Shown here: positions 34,949 through 42,506 of the stretch, one piece after another | Layout: each line of letters opens with the position of its first letter | How positions within the stretch are numbered: the first letter of the stretch is position 1 | Source of the DNA: Fibrobacterota bacterium | GTDB lineage: Bacteria > Fibrobacterota > Chitinivibrionia > Chitinivibrionales > Chitinispirillaceae | DNA: 64,000 bases | Assembly (NCBI GenBank): GCA_023436205.1 | Contig: JAEZKC010000035.1 | Span: 1 to 64,000, forward strand | Reading direction: 5' to 3' | Position numbers and translations under genes: made by a program | The notes under the pieces: model-generated | Told to the model about the DNA's origin: nothing | Seen by the model: only the letters and a program-made list of their open reading frames with translations | Database searches by the model: none

Positions 34949-36283
34949 ATGTTTGAAGAATTATCCAACAGATTTGATTCGATTTTCAAGAAGCTTCGCG
35001 GTCGCGGCAAGCTGACGGAAGAAAATATATCTGAAGCTGTGCGTGACGTTAAGCGTGCGCTGCTTGAGGCTGATGTAAACTATAAGGTGGTCAAGAAGTT
35101 TGCTGCCACTGTACAGGAGAAGGCTTTAGGCAGTGATGTTTTACAGAGCATCACTCCCGGTCAGCAGTTCATAAAGCTTGTGCATGATGAACTCGCGGGA
35201 TTGATGGGTGGAGCGGCTCGTCAGGTAAGGCTTCACACCAACCGCACAAATGTTGTGGTTCTGGCCGGACTTCAGGGATCTGGTAAGACCACTGCCTGTT
35301 CCAAGCTGGCACTGCATTTCAGAAAGCAGGGGCACAGGCCCTTTCTGGTAGCCTGTGACACATACAGAGCGGCAGCCATTGATCAGCTGGAGACCTTGGG
35401 AAAGGCTCTGAGTATTCCGGTGTATGCCAATCGTCAGGCCAAACCGGTGCAGATTGTGAAAGAAGCTCTGGAGAAAGCCCGCCAGGAGGATGCATCCCTG
35501 GTTATAGTTGATACTGCCGGACGCTTACATATAGATAAAGACATGATGTCCGAGCTTAAGGAGATCTGTTCTCTTGCAAAGCCGGATGAAATCTTTTTTG
35601 TAGCAGACGCCATGACCGGCCAGGATGCGGTCAATGTGGCTACCGAGTTTCACAAAGAGATCAGCTTCACAGGAGTGGTGCTCACCAAGATGGACGGTGA
35701 TGCCCGGGGTGGAGCGGCGCTTTCAATTCTTGATGTAACCGGGGTGCCTGTTCAATTTATCGGTGTTGGTGAAAAGCCAGATGGGCTTGAGCTGTTTTAT
35801 CCTGAGCGTATGGCTTCCAGAATTCTTGGCATGGGCGATATCGTTTCCCTGGTGGAGCGTGCTCAGGAGACAGTTGATCTCGAAAAAAGTAAAAAGCTTG
35901 AAAAGAAAATCCGCAAAAACATGTTCACCTTGCAGGATTTTCTCGATCAGCTCAGGCAGATTAAGAAGATGGGCCCGCTTGGTGATCTTTTAGCCATGAT
36001 ACCGGGTGTAGGTTCTCAGATCAAGGATGCGGATATCGACAATAGTGCTCTTGTAAAGATTGAGGCCATTATTTGTTCGATGACTGTGCTCGAGCGGGAA
36101 AAACCGGTCATTATCGACGGGAGTCGCAAAAAGAGAATCGCGGCTGGAAGCGGAACTACCGTTCAGGATGTGAATAAGCTGCTCAAGCAGTTTGACAGCA
36201 TGAAAACAATGATGAAAAGAATGAACAAGATAGCGGGTAAGCGCGGCCAGTCTGCGGCTCTGCGAAACTTGTCTCCTTTTTGA
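34949..36283 (+). CDS. ffh: Signal recognition particle GTPase
   Basis: About 444 residues, starting MFEELSNRF. It has the N domain, the GTPase domain with GLQGSGKTT, DTYRAAAIDQL, DTAGR and TKMDGDARGG, and the methionine-rich M domain with GPLGDLLAMIPG and MKTMMKRMNK. It delivers nascent membrane proteins to the FtsY receptor. The frame is open to 34898, but the ATG at 34949 gives the canonical N-terminus. It starts the conserved ffh-rpsP-rimM-trmD-rplS order. Confidence 0.97.
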   Translation: MFEELSNRFDSIFKKLRGRGKLTEENISEAVRDVKRALLEADVNYKVVKKFAATVQEKALGSDVLQSITPGQQFIKLVHDELAGLMGGAARQVRLHTNRTNVVVLAGLQGSGKTTACSKLALHFRKQGHRPFLVACDTYRAAAIDQLETLGKALSIPVYANRQAKPVQIVKEALEKARQEDASLVIVDTAGRLHIDKDMMSELKEICSLAKPDEIFFVADAMTGQDAVNVATEFHKEISFTGVVLTKMDGDARGGAALSILDVTGVPVQFIGVGEKPDGLELFYPERMASRILGMGDIVSLVERAQETVDLEKSKKLEKKIRKNMFTLQDFLDQLRQIKKMGPLGDLLAMIPGVGSQIKDADIDNSALVKIEAIICSMTVLEREKPVIIDGSRKKRIAAGSGTTVQDVNKLLKQFDSMKTMMKRMNKIAGKRGQSAALRNLSPF

Positions 36284-36327
36284 TATTAACTTTATTTAAC
36301 CTATCCACTTAGTGCAAGGAGAGAATC

Positions 36328-36675
36328 TTGCCGGTTAAAATTCGTTTGGCCCGAGTGGGCAGAAACAAAATTGCGAAATATCGCGTTGTCGCAGCTGACA
36401 GCAGAACTCAGCGTGATGGTCGTTTTCTGGAAACCATTGGTTTCTACGATCCCCAAGCTAATCCCAAGGTCTTCGATTTCAAGATCGACAGGGTTAACTA
36501 CTGGATCAAGCAGGGTGCCACTCCTACTCTGACAGTTAAAAACCTGCTCAAACAGGATCGTTTCTCTGAAAAAGTAGAAGGCTTGGAGAAGGGGCTCACA
36601 GAGGAGACTCTTAATGTGGAGCGTAGACCTGAGCGCAAGCGCAAGCCCAAGACACGCAAGGCTAAGAGCGAATAA
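36328..36675 (+). CDS. rpsP: 30S ribosomal protein S16
   Basis: A 115-residue protein. VKIRLARVGRNKIAKYRVV and the following DGRFLETIGFYDP are the S16 signature. The C-terminal 35 residues are a basic extension (KRKPKTRKAKSE) beyond the E. coli length. It starts with TTG after AAGGAG. It is part of the ribosome-assembly operon. Confidence 0.96.
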   Translation: MPVKIRLARVGRNKIAKYRVVAADSRTQRDGRFLETIGFYDPQANPKVFDFKIDRVNYWIKQGATPTLTVKNLLKQDRFSEKVEGLEKGLTEETLNVERRPERKRKPKTRKAKSE

Positions 36676-36698
36676 GTCGCTCCTGGCATTCTTGAAAG

Positions 36699-37220
36699 AT
36701 GTCTCAGGATCTTGTTGCCATAGCCGCCATAAAGCGGGCGATCGGGCTTGAGGGGTACTGTGCGGTTGAACCGTTCGGTGCGACTCTTGCAAATCTGGAA
36801 CTTCCAGCAGAAGTCCAGATCGGTCCTGATGAAAAGCATTTGCGCACTGTCAATCTTGAGGAGATAGAACAACGTCCTAAAGGATTGGTGGCTCGATTCA
36901 GTGCGGCTCAAGATCGCACCCAAGCTGAACGGCTTAACGGCTTGTTGATTTTTGTGAAGGAGGGGGATATTCCTCCTCTCAGTGAAGGCCAATATTACCA
37001 TTTCGAGCTCAAGGGCATGGCTCTCATCTCTGATGAGACTGGGCAGGAGATCGGGGTGGTGAGGGATGTAGTTAATCTGCCTTCAACCGATGCGTTCAAT
37101 GTTGCACTTGCAAACGGGCACGAAGTGCTGGTGCCCTACAATGAGCAGGCAGTTATCAAGGTGGAAAAGGAGAGCCGCAGAATAATCGTGCGGTGGTCCT
37201 ATTTGGAGGAGCTGCTATAA
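36699..37220 (+). CDS. rimM: 16S rRNA processing protein RimM
   Basis: A 173-residue protein with an N-terminal RimM barrel and C-terminal PRC barrel (VLVPYNEQAVIKVEKE near residues 144-160). Its place between rpsP and trmD supports the call. It helps assemble the 30S head and binds S19. KhpA, often found between rpsP and rimM, is absent. Confidence 0.92.
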   Translation: MSQDLVAIAAIKRAIGLEGYCAVEPFGATLANLELPAEVQIGPDEKHLRTVNLEEIEQRPKGLVARFSAAQDRTQAERLNGLLIFVKEGDIPPLSEGQYYHFELKGMALISDETGQEIGVVRDVVNLPSTDAFNVALANGHEVLVPYNEQAVIKVEKESRRIIVRWSYLEELL

Positions 37221-37247
37221 CGGCAGTTACTTTGTAAGGGTTGGTTC

Positions 37248-37955
37248 ATGTTCTTTGATATTCTTACACTTTTTCCGGGAATGTTCGAAGGTGCCTTTTC
37301 CGACAGCATAATTAACAGGGCTGTGGAGAAGGGGATTGTTTCAATAGATATCCATAATATCCGGGATTATTCCGATGATCTGAAGCATCAGACAGTCGAT
37401 GATTACCCCTACGGGGGTGATGCCGGCATGTTGATGAAGCCGGAGCCGCTTGCCAAAGCTATCATAGCGGCAAAGCAGAGGCTGGAAGCTCATGATCCGC
37501 TGGTGATCTATCTGACACCCCAGGGACGATTGCTCAATCAGGATATTGTTAAGGAACTGCTGAATCAAAAGTCAATGATACTTCTTTGCGGCAGGTATAA
37601 GGGGATAGATCAGCGTATTCAGGATAAATATGTTGACATGGAGATTTCCATCGGCGACTATGTGCTTTCTGGCGGGGAGATTCCCGCTATGGCGCTTGTT
37701 GATGCAGTTACAAGGCTTCTTCCGGGAGCGCTTGGCAATCGGGACAGTGCGGAGGCTGATTCCTTTTACGAGGGGATCTTGAGCCATCCTCAGTATACGA
37801 GGCCTGAGGTTTTCGAGGGGATGAGTGTTCCCGAAATTCTGTTAAGTGGGCATCATGCGAATATTAAAAAGTGGAAGATGGAGAAAGCTCTGGAGATTAC
37901 CAGAAGACTCAGGCCGGACCTGCTGAGTCGCATGGCAGAAGAAAATAACAACTAA
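37248..37955 (+). CDS. trmD: tRNA (guanine37-N1)-methyltransferase
   Basis: A 235-residue protein of normal TrmD length with the SPOUT knot motifs LLCGRYKGIDQRI and SIGDYVLSGGE, and the N-terminal DILTLFPGMFEG. It methylates G37 of tRNAs reading CNN codons, preventing frameshifts. Confidence 0.97.
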   Translation: MFFDILTLFPGMFEGAFSDSIINRAVEKGIVSIDIHNIRDYSDDLKHQTVDDYPYGGDAGMLMKPEPLAKAIIAAKQRLEAHDPLVIYLTPQGRLLNQDIVKELLNQKSMILLCGRYKGIDQRIQDKYVDMEISIGDYVLSGGEIPAMALVDAVTRLLPGALGNRDSAEADSFYEGILSHPQYTRPEVFEGMSVPEILLSGHHANIKKWKMEKALEITRRLRPDLLSRMAEENNN

Positions 37956-37986
37956 ACATATCTAAGTTTCTAAATGGAGGTGTCCG

Positions 37987-38337
37987 GTGGTGGATATCAT
38001 TAAAGCGGTGGAAAAGAAACAGCTGAGCGATCGTAAGCTCGATTTCGGCCCTGGAGACACTATCAACGTGTCTTTTAAGATTCGCGAAGGCGACAAGGAA
38101 AGAATTCAGCAGTTTCAGGGTGTTGTCATTCAGACAAGCGGAACAGGTCTTGGTCATACCGTGACCGTCCGTAAGTCATCAGGCAATGTGTATGTGGAAA
38201 GAATTTTCCCCACCCATTCGCCCCTGATTGCCGAAATTAAGGTGCTTAAGCGTGGCCGCGTGCGCAGAGCTAAACTCTTTTATCTTCGCGCTCTTACTGG
38301 AAAAGCAACTCGTATTAAAGAGAAGAAAAAGGCCTGA
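37987..38337 (+). CDS. rplS: 50S ribosomal protein L19
   Basis: A 116-residue protein with the L19 signatures PGDTINVSFKIREGDKERIQ and FQGVVIQTSG, and the RAKLFYLRALTGKATRIKE end. The start is GTG, with a second in-frame GTG directly after it; GGAGG lies upstream. It is the last gene of the ffh operon and is followed by a terminator. Confidence 0.97.
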   Translation: MVDIIKAVEKKQLSDRKLDFGPGDTINVSFKIREGDKERIQQFQGVVIQTSGTGLGHTVTVRKSSGNVYVERIFPTHSPLIAEIKVLKRGRVRRAKLFYLRALTGKATRIKEKKKA

Positions 38338-38363
38338 GCTCACGCTGCAGTATAAAAATATAA

Positions 38364-38399
38364 GGGAAGGAGCCTTCGGGTCACCTTCTCTTTTTTTTT
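38364..38399 (+). terminator. Intrinsic terminator after rplS
   Basis: A 7-bp stem (38364-38370 with 38384-38390, one G-U pair) is followed by nine T residues. It separates rplS from the SpoU methyltransferase. Confidence 0.8.
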
Positions 38400-38414
38400 G
38401 CTGTATAGGTAAAT

Positions 38415-39215
38415 ATGGAACGACATAGTAGACCGCTTAAGCCTCTTTCTTGGTATAAGTCTCTTTCATTTTCTAAAGAGAGACGCAGTGAAGGGTTTTT
38501 CATTGTTGAGGGACGGCGTGCCGTTGATCAGCTGTTAGTTTTTCACCCTGATAAGGTTGAAGAGCTTTTGGCTGTAGAGGGGGAAGCGCTTGTTGACATG
38601 ACTAATGATTTACCTGTACGATTCATTTCTCGGGACAAATTCAAATCGATCTGTTCTCTGAAGACACCTCAGGGCATTGCTGCAGTGGTCAAGCTACCCC
38701 CCGATGTCTTCCTGTCAGAACTTCCAAAGGCCCCCGGTGAAAAAATAGTCCTTCTTGAAAACATTCAAGACCCCGGCAATGTGGGATCTATTATCCGTAC
38801 AGCAGCAGCTCTGGGCTATAACGGCTGCATCCTTAGCTCCCAGTGTGCGGATCCCTTTTCGCCTAAAGCAGTTCAGTCAACTGCCGGCGCTGTACTTTCA
38901 AGCTGGATCAGGAGAACCGATAGATATCTGGGGATGATTTCCGAGCTTAAAGACTCCGGGTATGAACTGGTTTCTGCCGATCTTGATGGTGAGGAAAGAG
39001 TAGATTTCAGAGGTCTGCGAAAGCACATCCTGGCTCTCGGAAATGAGGGGGCCGGTTTGACTGATGAACTGTTGGGGCTTTCTACCCGAAAATTCCGCAT
39101 TCCTATATTCGAACATGCTGTGGAGAGCCTGAATGTGGCTGCCAGTGGCGCCATTTGCATGTTCATGTGCTCGCAGCACATTGCTCTTGAACAGGGTGCT
39201 GCTCCGCAAGAGTAA
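38415..39215 (+). CDS. SpoU/TrmH-family RNA 2'-O-methyltransferase
   Basis: A 266-residue protein with an N-terminal SpoU substrate-binding domain and a C-terminal SPOUT domain. The three motifs are clear: LLENIQDPGNVGSIIRTA, ILALGNEGAGL and VESLNVAASGAICM. It methylates a ribose in rRNA or tRNA; the 23S rRNA TsnR/RlmB-like group is the closest match. Its end overlaps the convergent diguanylate cyclase by 53 nt, an unusually long coding overlap. Confidence 0.9.
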   Translation: MERHSRPLKPLSWYKSLSFSKERRSEGFFIVEGRRAVDQLLVFHPDKVEELLAVEGEALVDMTNDLPVRFISRDKFKSICSLKTPQGIAAVVKLPPDVFLSELPKAPGEKIVLLENIQDPGNVGSIIRTAAALGYNGCILSSQCADPFSPKAVQSTAGAVLSSWIRRTDRYLGMISELKDSGYELVSADLDGEERVDFRGLRKHILALGNEGAGLTDELLGLSTRKFRIPIFEHAVESLNVAASGAICMFMCSQHIALEQGAAPQE

Positions 39216-40344
39216 CTCTGGCCTTCCCCTCTTTTTTGGAACGGTACATGGCGAAATCGGCCCGGCGTACCAGAGATTTTTCATCATCTTCGGGGAGTGC
39301 ATCTGCGATGCCAATGGAGAGGCTGGTTGATCCGAACTTGAATGCACCGAATTGCTTTTGTATGCGGTCTGCAGCGACCTTGGCCTGAAACATATCTGTA
39401 TCTGGAAGAACAATGACGAATTCGTCGCCTCCGTAACGGAATCCGGCATCCACGTCTTTACGAATGCAGACATCGATCACCTGACCAAGAGACCTGAGTA
39501 CGTGATCTCCCATCTGATGACCCTCCGAATCATTGAACTCCTTGAAGTGATCCACATCGATATAGATCAGAGCAAGTTTTCTTCCGGGATAGCGTTTCAG
39601 ACGGGAAAGCTCTCCTTTAATGACATTGTAGAAATGTCTGCAGTTGTAGAGCCCAGTGAGATTGTCGGTTATGGCAAGTCTGTTTAGTTGCTCGTTTTTT
39701 TTCCGAAGTTCCTCTTCCAGCTTTTTCTTCTCTGTTATGTCTTGAGCTGTTACAACAAATCCGCCGTCTTTCATTTTGGAAATGCACATGTTGACTATGA
39801 TTATCTGCCCTGATTTGGTTTTCATGGGCACTTCAGCATTTGCCGATTTCTTCCCGCTTGAGATTGGACGGTGGACTTTTTCTTTATCCTCTGAATTTGC
39901 AAATAAGGTTTCGAACGGTTTGCCGAGGATTTCTTCCTGTGCGTAGCCGAAATGGGTCTGGGCGCCGTTGTTGAACTTGAAGATGAAATTATCCTTATCA
40001 AGAGAAATTATTATATCGGTAGTATCCTGAAGAATGCTTTCAAAATATTTGGCAGTGTTTTGAAATCTTTTAAACAGTGTGAGATTTTTCTTTATGGAGT
40101 GGGCATCGGAGTTCATCTGCTTTCTGATAGTCAGGGCTAAAGCTCCATTCCAGAGAATGGCCAGTACGAGTATGGGGAAGAGTGTAAACACTCGATGCGG
40201 TAGGAAGAATGTTGCTGCAATAAGGGCGACATTGAAAGCTGTCAGCACAGAGTTGAGGAAAACAATCTGAAATGCTGCAGTTTCATGCCGCGGTCCGAAA
40301 ACTTTGAGCAATTTTTTCAGTTCTGGTATCTTTTTCGATAACAC
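39163..40344 (-). CDS. Membrane PAS-GGDEF diguanylate cyclase
   Basis: A 393-residue protein: two membrane helices (about residues 24-72), a coiled linker, a PAS domain (about 100-215, TTDIIISLDKDNFIFKFN) and a GGDEF domain (about 225-385) with NLTGLYNCRHF and the active-site RYGGDEFVIV. It should make c-di-GMP, the ligand of the PilZ protein also in this window. The usual inhibitory-site R-x2-D before the active site reads K-x2-D, so feedback control may be weak. It starts with GTG after AGGTG. Confidence 0.93.
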   Translation of the reverse strand: MLSKKIPELKKLLKVFGPRHETAAFQIVFLNSVLTAFNVALIAATFFLPHRVFTLFPILVLAILWNGALALTIRKQMNSDAHSIKKNLTLFKRFQNTAKYFESILQDTTDIIISLDKDNFIFKFNNGAQTHFGYAQEEILGKPFETLFANSEDKEKVHRPISSGKKSANAEVPMKTKSGQIIIVNMCISKMKDGGFVVTAQDITEKKKLEEELRKKNEQLNRLAITDNLTGLYNCRHFYNVIKGELSRLKRYPGRKLALIYIDVDHFKEFNDSEGHQMGDHVLRSLGQVIDVCIRKDVDAGFRYGGDEFVIVLPDTDMFQAKVAADRIQKQFGAFKFGSTSLSIGIADALPEDDEKSLVRRADFAMYRSKKEGKARVTLAEQHPVQEQCAAST

Positions 40345-40686
40345 GGATAATCACCTGCTAAGGGTATTCTATATCATCCGTAACGAAGGCCCACCTATAT
40401 TATATAACAAATCTTACGAATTGGCAATGGTTTATGGTCATCAGGAGCAAATATGTGGTGGCCATAGATATCGATTCAGAAATTGCCTTGAAATGAAAGA
40501 TTACTACTTTTATGGCTCTTTTTGTGGTTTCATTTGGGTAGAAAATCTTTACTGGCTGGCTCCACGATTTATATTGTAAATCTTATTTCGGCTTCTTCTT
40601 CTCTGGGTTGTTTACCGGCCAGGGAAGGGGATCTATGGTACAGCAGATGTATATCTTTGAAATTCAACCCGTTAGGGGACTTACGT
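40345..40686. other. Non-coding gap between divergent genes
   Basis: A 342-nt stretch between the diguanylate cyclase (minus) and accD (plus). It should hold both promoters and the accD leader. I see no hairpin terminator, RNA gene or convincing ORF; open frames here lack ribosome sites and have no protein-like composition. Confidence 0.5.
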
Positions 40687-41523
40687 ATGCCCTGGTTTAT
40701 AAAGACCAAATCGGAACGTGAGGCAAAGAAAAAGCTTCAGGACGAAATTTGGATACGCTGCCAATCCTGCGGATCTCATATTTTCAAGCAGGATTTTCTC
40801 AACAATCAGAATGTCTGCCCCAAGTGTGACTGGCATGGAAAGCTCACTGCCTATGAGCGTATCGGACTTACTCTTGACACCGGCACCTTTAAGGAGATGT
40901 TTGAGCAGATCCGTCCATCTGACCCGCTTTCCTTTATTGATGCCAAGGGAAGTTATGGTGAAAAGGTTGAACAGGCCAGAGCCAAAACCAAGCTCAATGA
41001 ATCGATTGTGACTGGTTCCGGCAAAATAAATGGTCTGGATGTGGTTATTGGTGTTATGGATTTCCGTTTTCTTGGTGGAAGCTTGGGATCGGGAACCGGT
41101 GAGAAGATTCTTCTGGCAGCCAATTATGCCTACGATCATAAACTGCCCTATATTGTGTTTTCCGCATCCGGAGGAGCCAGAATGCACGAGGGAATCCTCT
41201 CTCTTATGCAGATGGCCAAAACCTGTGCCGGTGTGGCCAGGCTGAATGAGAAAAATGTCCCGTATATATCGGTGCTCACTGATCCCACAACAGGAGGCGT
41301 TTCTGCAAGTTACGCCATGGTGGGGGACATCAATATAGCAGAACCGGGTGCATTAGTCGGCTTTGCCGGTCGGCGGGTTATCGAGCAGACCATAAAGCAG
41401 AAACTCCCTGATAATTTTCAGAAAGCCGAATTTGTAAAAGATCACGGCTTTATTGATAAAGTTGTGCACCGCAGGGACATGAAAACCATATTACACAGAA
41501 TACTTTCATATTACAACCGATAA
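40687..41523 (+). CDS. accD: Acetyl-CoA carboxylase carboxyltransferase subunit beta
   Basis: About 278 residues. The N-terminal zinc ribbon has C-x2-C (CQSCG) and C-x2-C (CPKC) about 19 residues apart, followed by the crotonase-like domain with GSGKINGLDVVIGVMDF, ASGGARMHEG and LTDPTTGGVSASYA, all AccD hallmarks. With AccA it moves the carboxyl group from biotin to acetyl-CoA, making malonyl-CoA. The ATG at 40687 follows AGGGGA. It starts a three-gene unit with accA and a carboxyltransferase/biotin-carrier fusion. Confidence 0.96.
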   Translation: MPWFIKTKSEREAKKKLQDEIWIRCQSCGSHIFKQDFLNNQNVCPKCDWHGKLTAYERIGLTLDTGTFKEMFEQIRPSDPLSFIDAKGSYGEKVEQARAKTKLNESIVTGSGKINGLDVVIGVMDFRFLGGSLGSGTGEKILLAANYAYDHKLPYIVFSASGGARMHEGILSLMQMAKTCAGVARLNEKNVPYISVLTDPTTGGVSASYAMVGDINIAEPGALVGFAGRRVIEQTIKQKLPDNFQKAEFVKDHGFIDKVVHRRDMKTILHRILSYYNR

Positions 41524-41531
41524 GAGGCACC

Positions 41532-42485
41532 ATGGAACGTGAGCTGGAATTTGAAAAACCGATCGCCGAAATGGAGAAAGCAATCGAAAAGCTCAAGCAC
41601 CTTGCAGCTGAAAACAAAGGTGATTTCGGTGCTCAGATAGAGGAACTGGAACGAAAGTGCGAGGAGCGTAAAAGAGAGGTGTACGACAGTCTGTCACCCT
41701 GGCAGACTGTTCAGGTTGCCCGCCATCCCCGTCGTCCTGTTCTGTATGATTACATTTCTTTGATGTTCACTGATTTTGTCGAACTGCACGGTGATCGCTG
41801 CTATGGCGATGATTATGCTCTGATTGGCGGTTTTGCCACTCTCGGTCAGCAGAAAGTAATGCTTATTGGCCACAGCAAGGGAAAGAACGTTGACGAAAAT
41901 GTCAAGCGTAATTTCGGCATGGCTCGACCGGAAGGTTACCGTAAAGCCATGAGACTCATGCGGCTTGCTGAGAGGTTTAATGTTCCCATAGTTACCTTTA
42001 TCGACACCCCCGGAGCATATCCCGGTTTGGATGCCGAAGAGCGTGGACAGGCTGAGGCGATTGCTCGTAACCTAACCGAAATGGCAAAGCTTGAGGTCCC
42101 CGTAGTCACTATTGTCACCGGTGAAGGTGGTAGTGGAGGAGCTTTGGGGATAGGAGTAGCAGATGTGGTGTTGATGCTTTCCTATGCGGTTTACTCTGTT
42201 ATTTCCCCTGAAGGGTGTGCCTCCATTCTCTGGCGAGATGCCTCATTCTCCTCTAAAGCGGCAGAAGCGTTGAAGATTACCTCCAAATCACTTCTATCTC
42301 TCGGTGTGATCGACGAAATTGTGCAGGAGCCTGCAGGTGGAGCTCATCACAATCACCCGGCTACTGCAGAAGCAATCAAGGAAGCTTTACTCAGACATAT
42401 AAAACGTTTGTCGGCTCTTTCTCCTGCAAAGCTTGTGGCCAAAAGGTTTGAAAAGTTTGCGTCCATGGGAAAATTCACCAAATAA
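41532..42485 (+). CDS. accA: Acetyl-CoA carboxylase carboxyltransferase subunit alpha
   Basis: A 317-residue protein of standard AccA length: N-terminal helical hairpin, then TVQVARHPRRPVLYDYI, GHSKGKNVDENVKRNFGM, FIDTPGAYPG and TGEGGSGGALGIGVAD. It pairs with AccD in the carboxyltransferase of fatty-acid synthesis. It begins 8 nt after accD and is followed by the fusion gene 21 nt later. Confidence 0.97.
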   Translation: MERELEFEKPIAEMEKAIEKLKHLAAENKGDFGAQIEELERKCEERKREVYDSLSPWQTVQVARHPRRPVLYDYISLMFTDFVELHGDRCYGDDYALIGGFATLGQQKVMLIGHSKGKNVDENVKRNFGMARPEGYRKAMRLMRLAERFNVPIVTFIDTPGAYPGLDAEERGQAEAIARNLTEMAKLEVPVVTIVTGEGGSGGALGIGVADVVLMLSYAVYSVISPEGCASILWRDASFSSKAAEALKITSKSLLSLGVIDEIVQEPAGGAHHNHPATAEAIKEALLRHIKRLSALSPAKLVAKRFEKFASMGKFTK

Positions 42486-42506
42486 CTTACGCGAGGAATT
42501 CCCGAT

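Noticed and set aside
40304..40579. 91-residue ORF in the gap before accD
   Set aside because: It overlaps the diguanylate cyclase start, has no ribosome site and an improbable composition.
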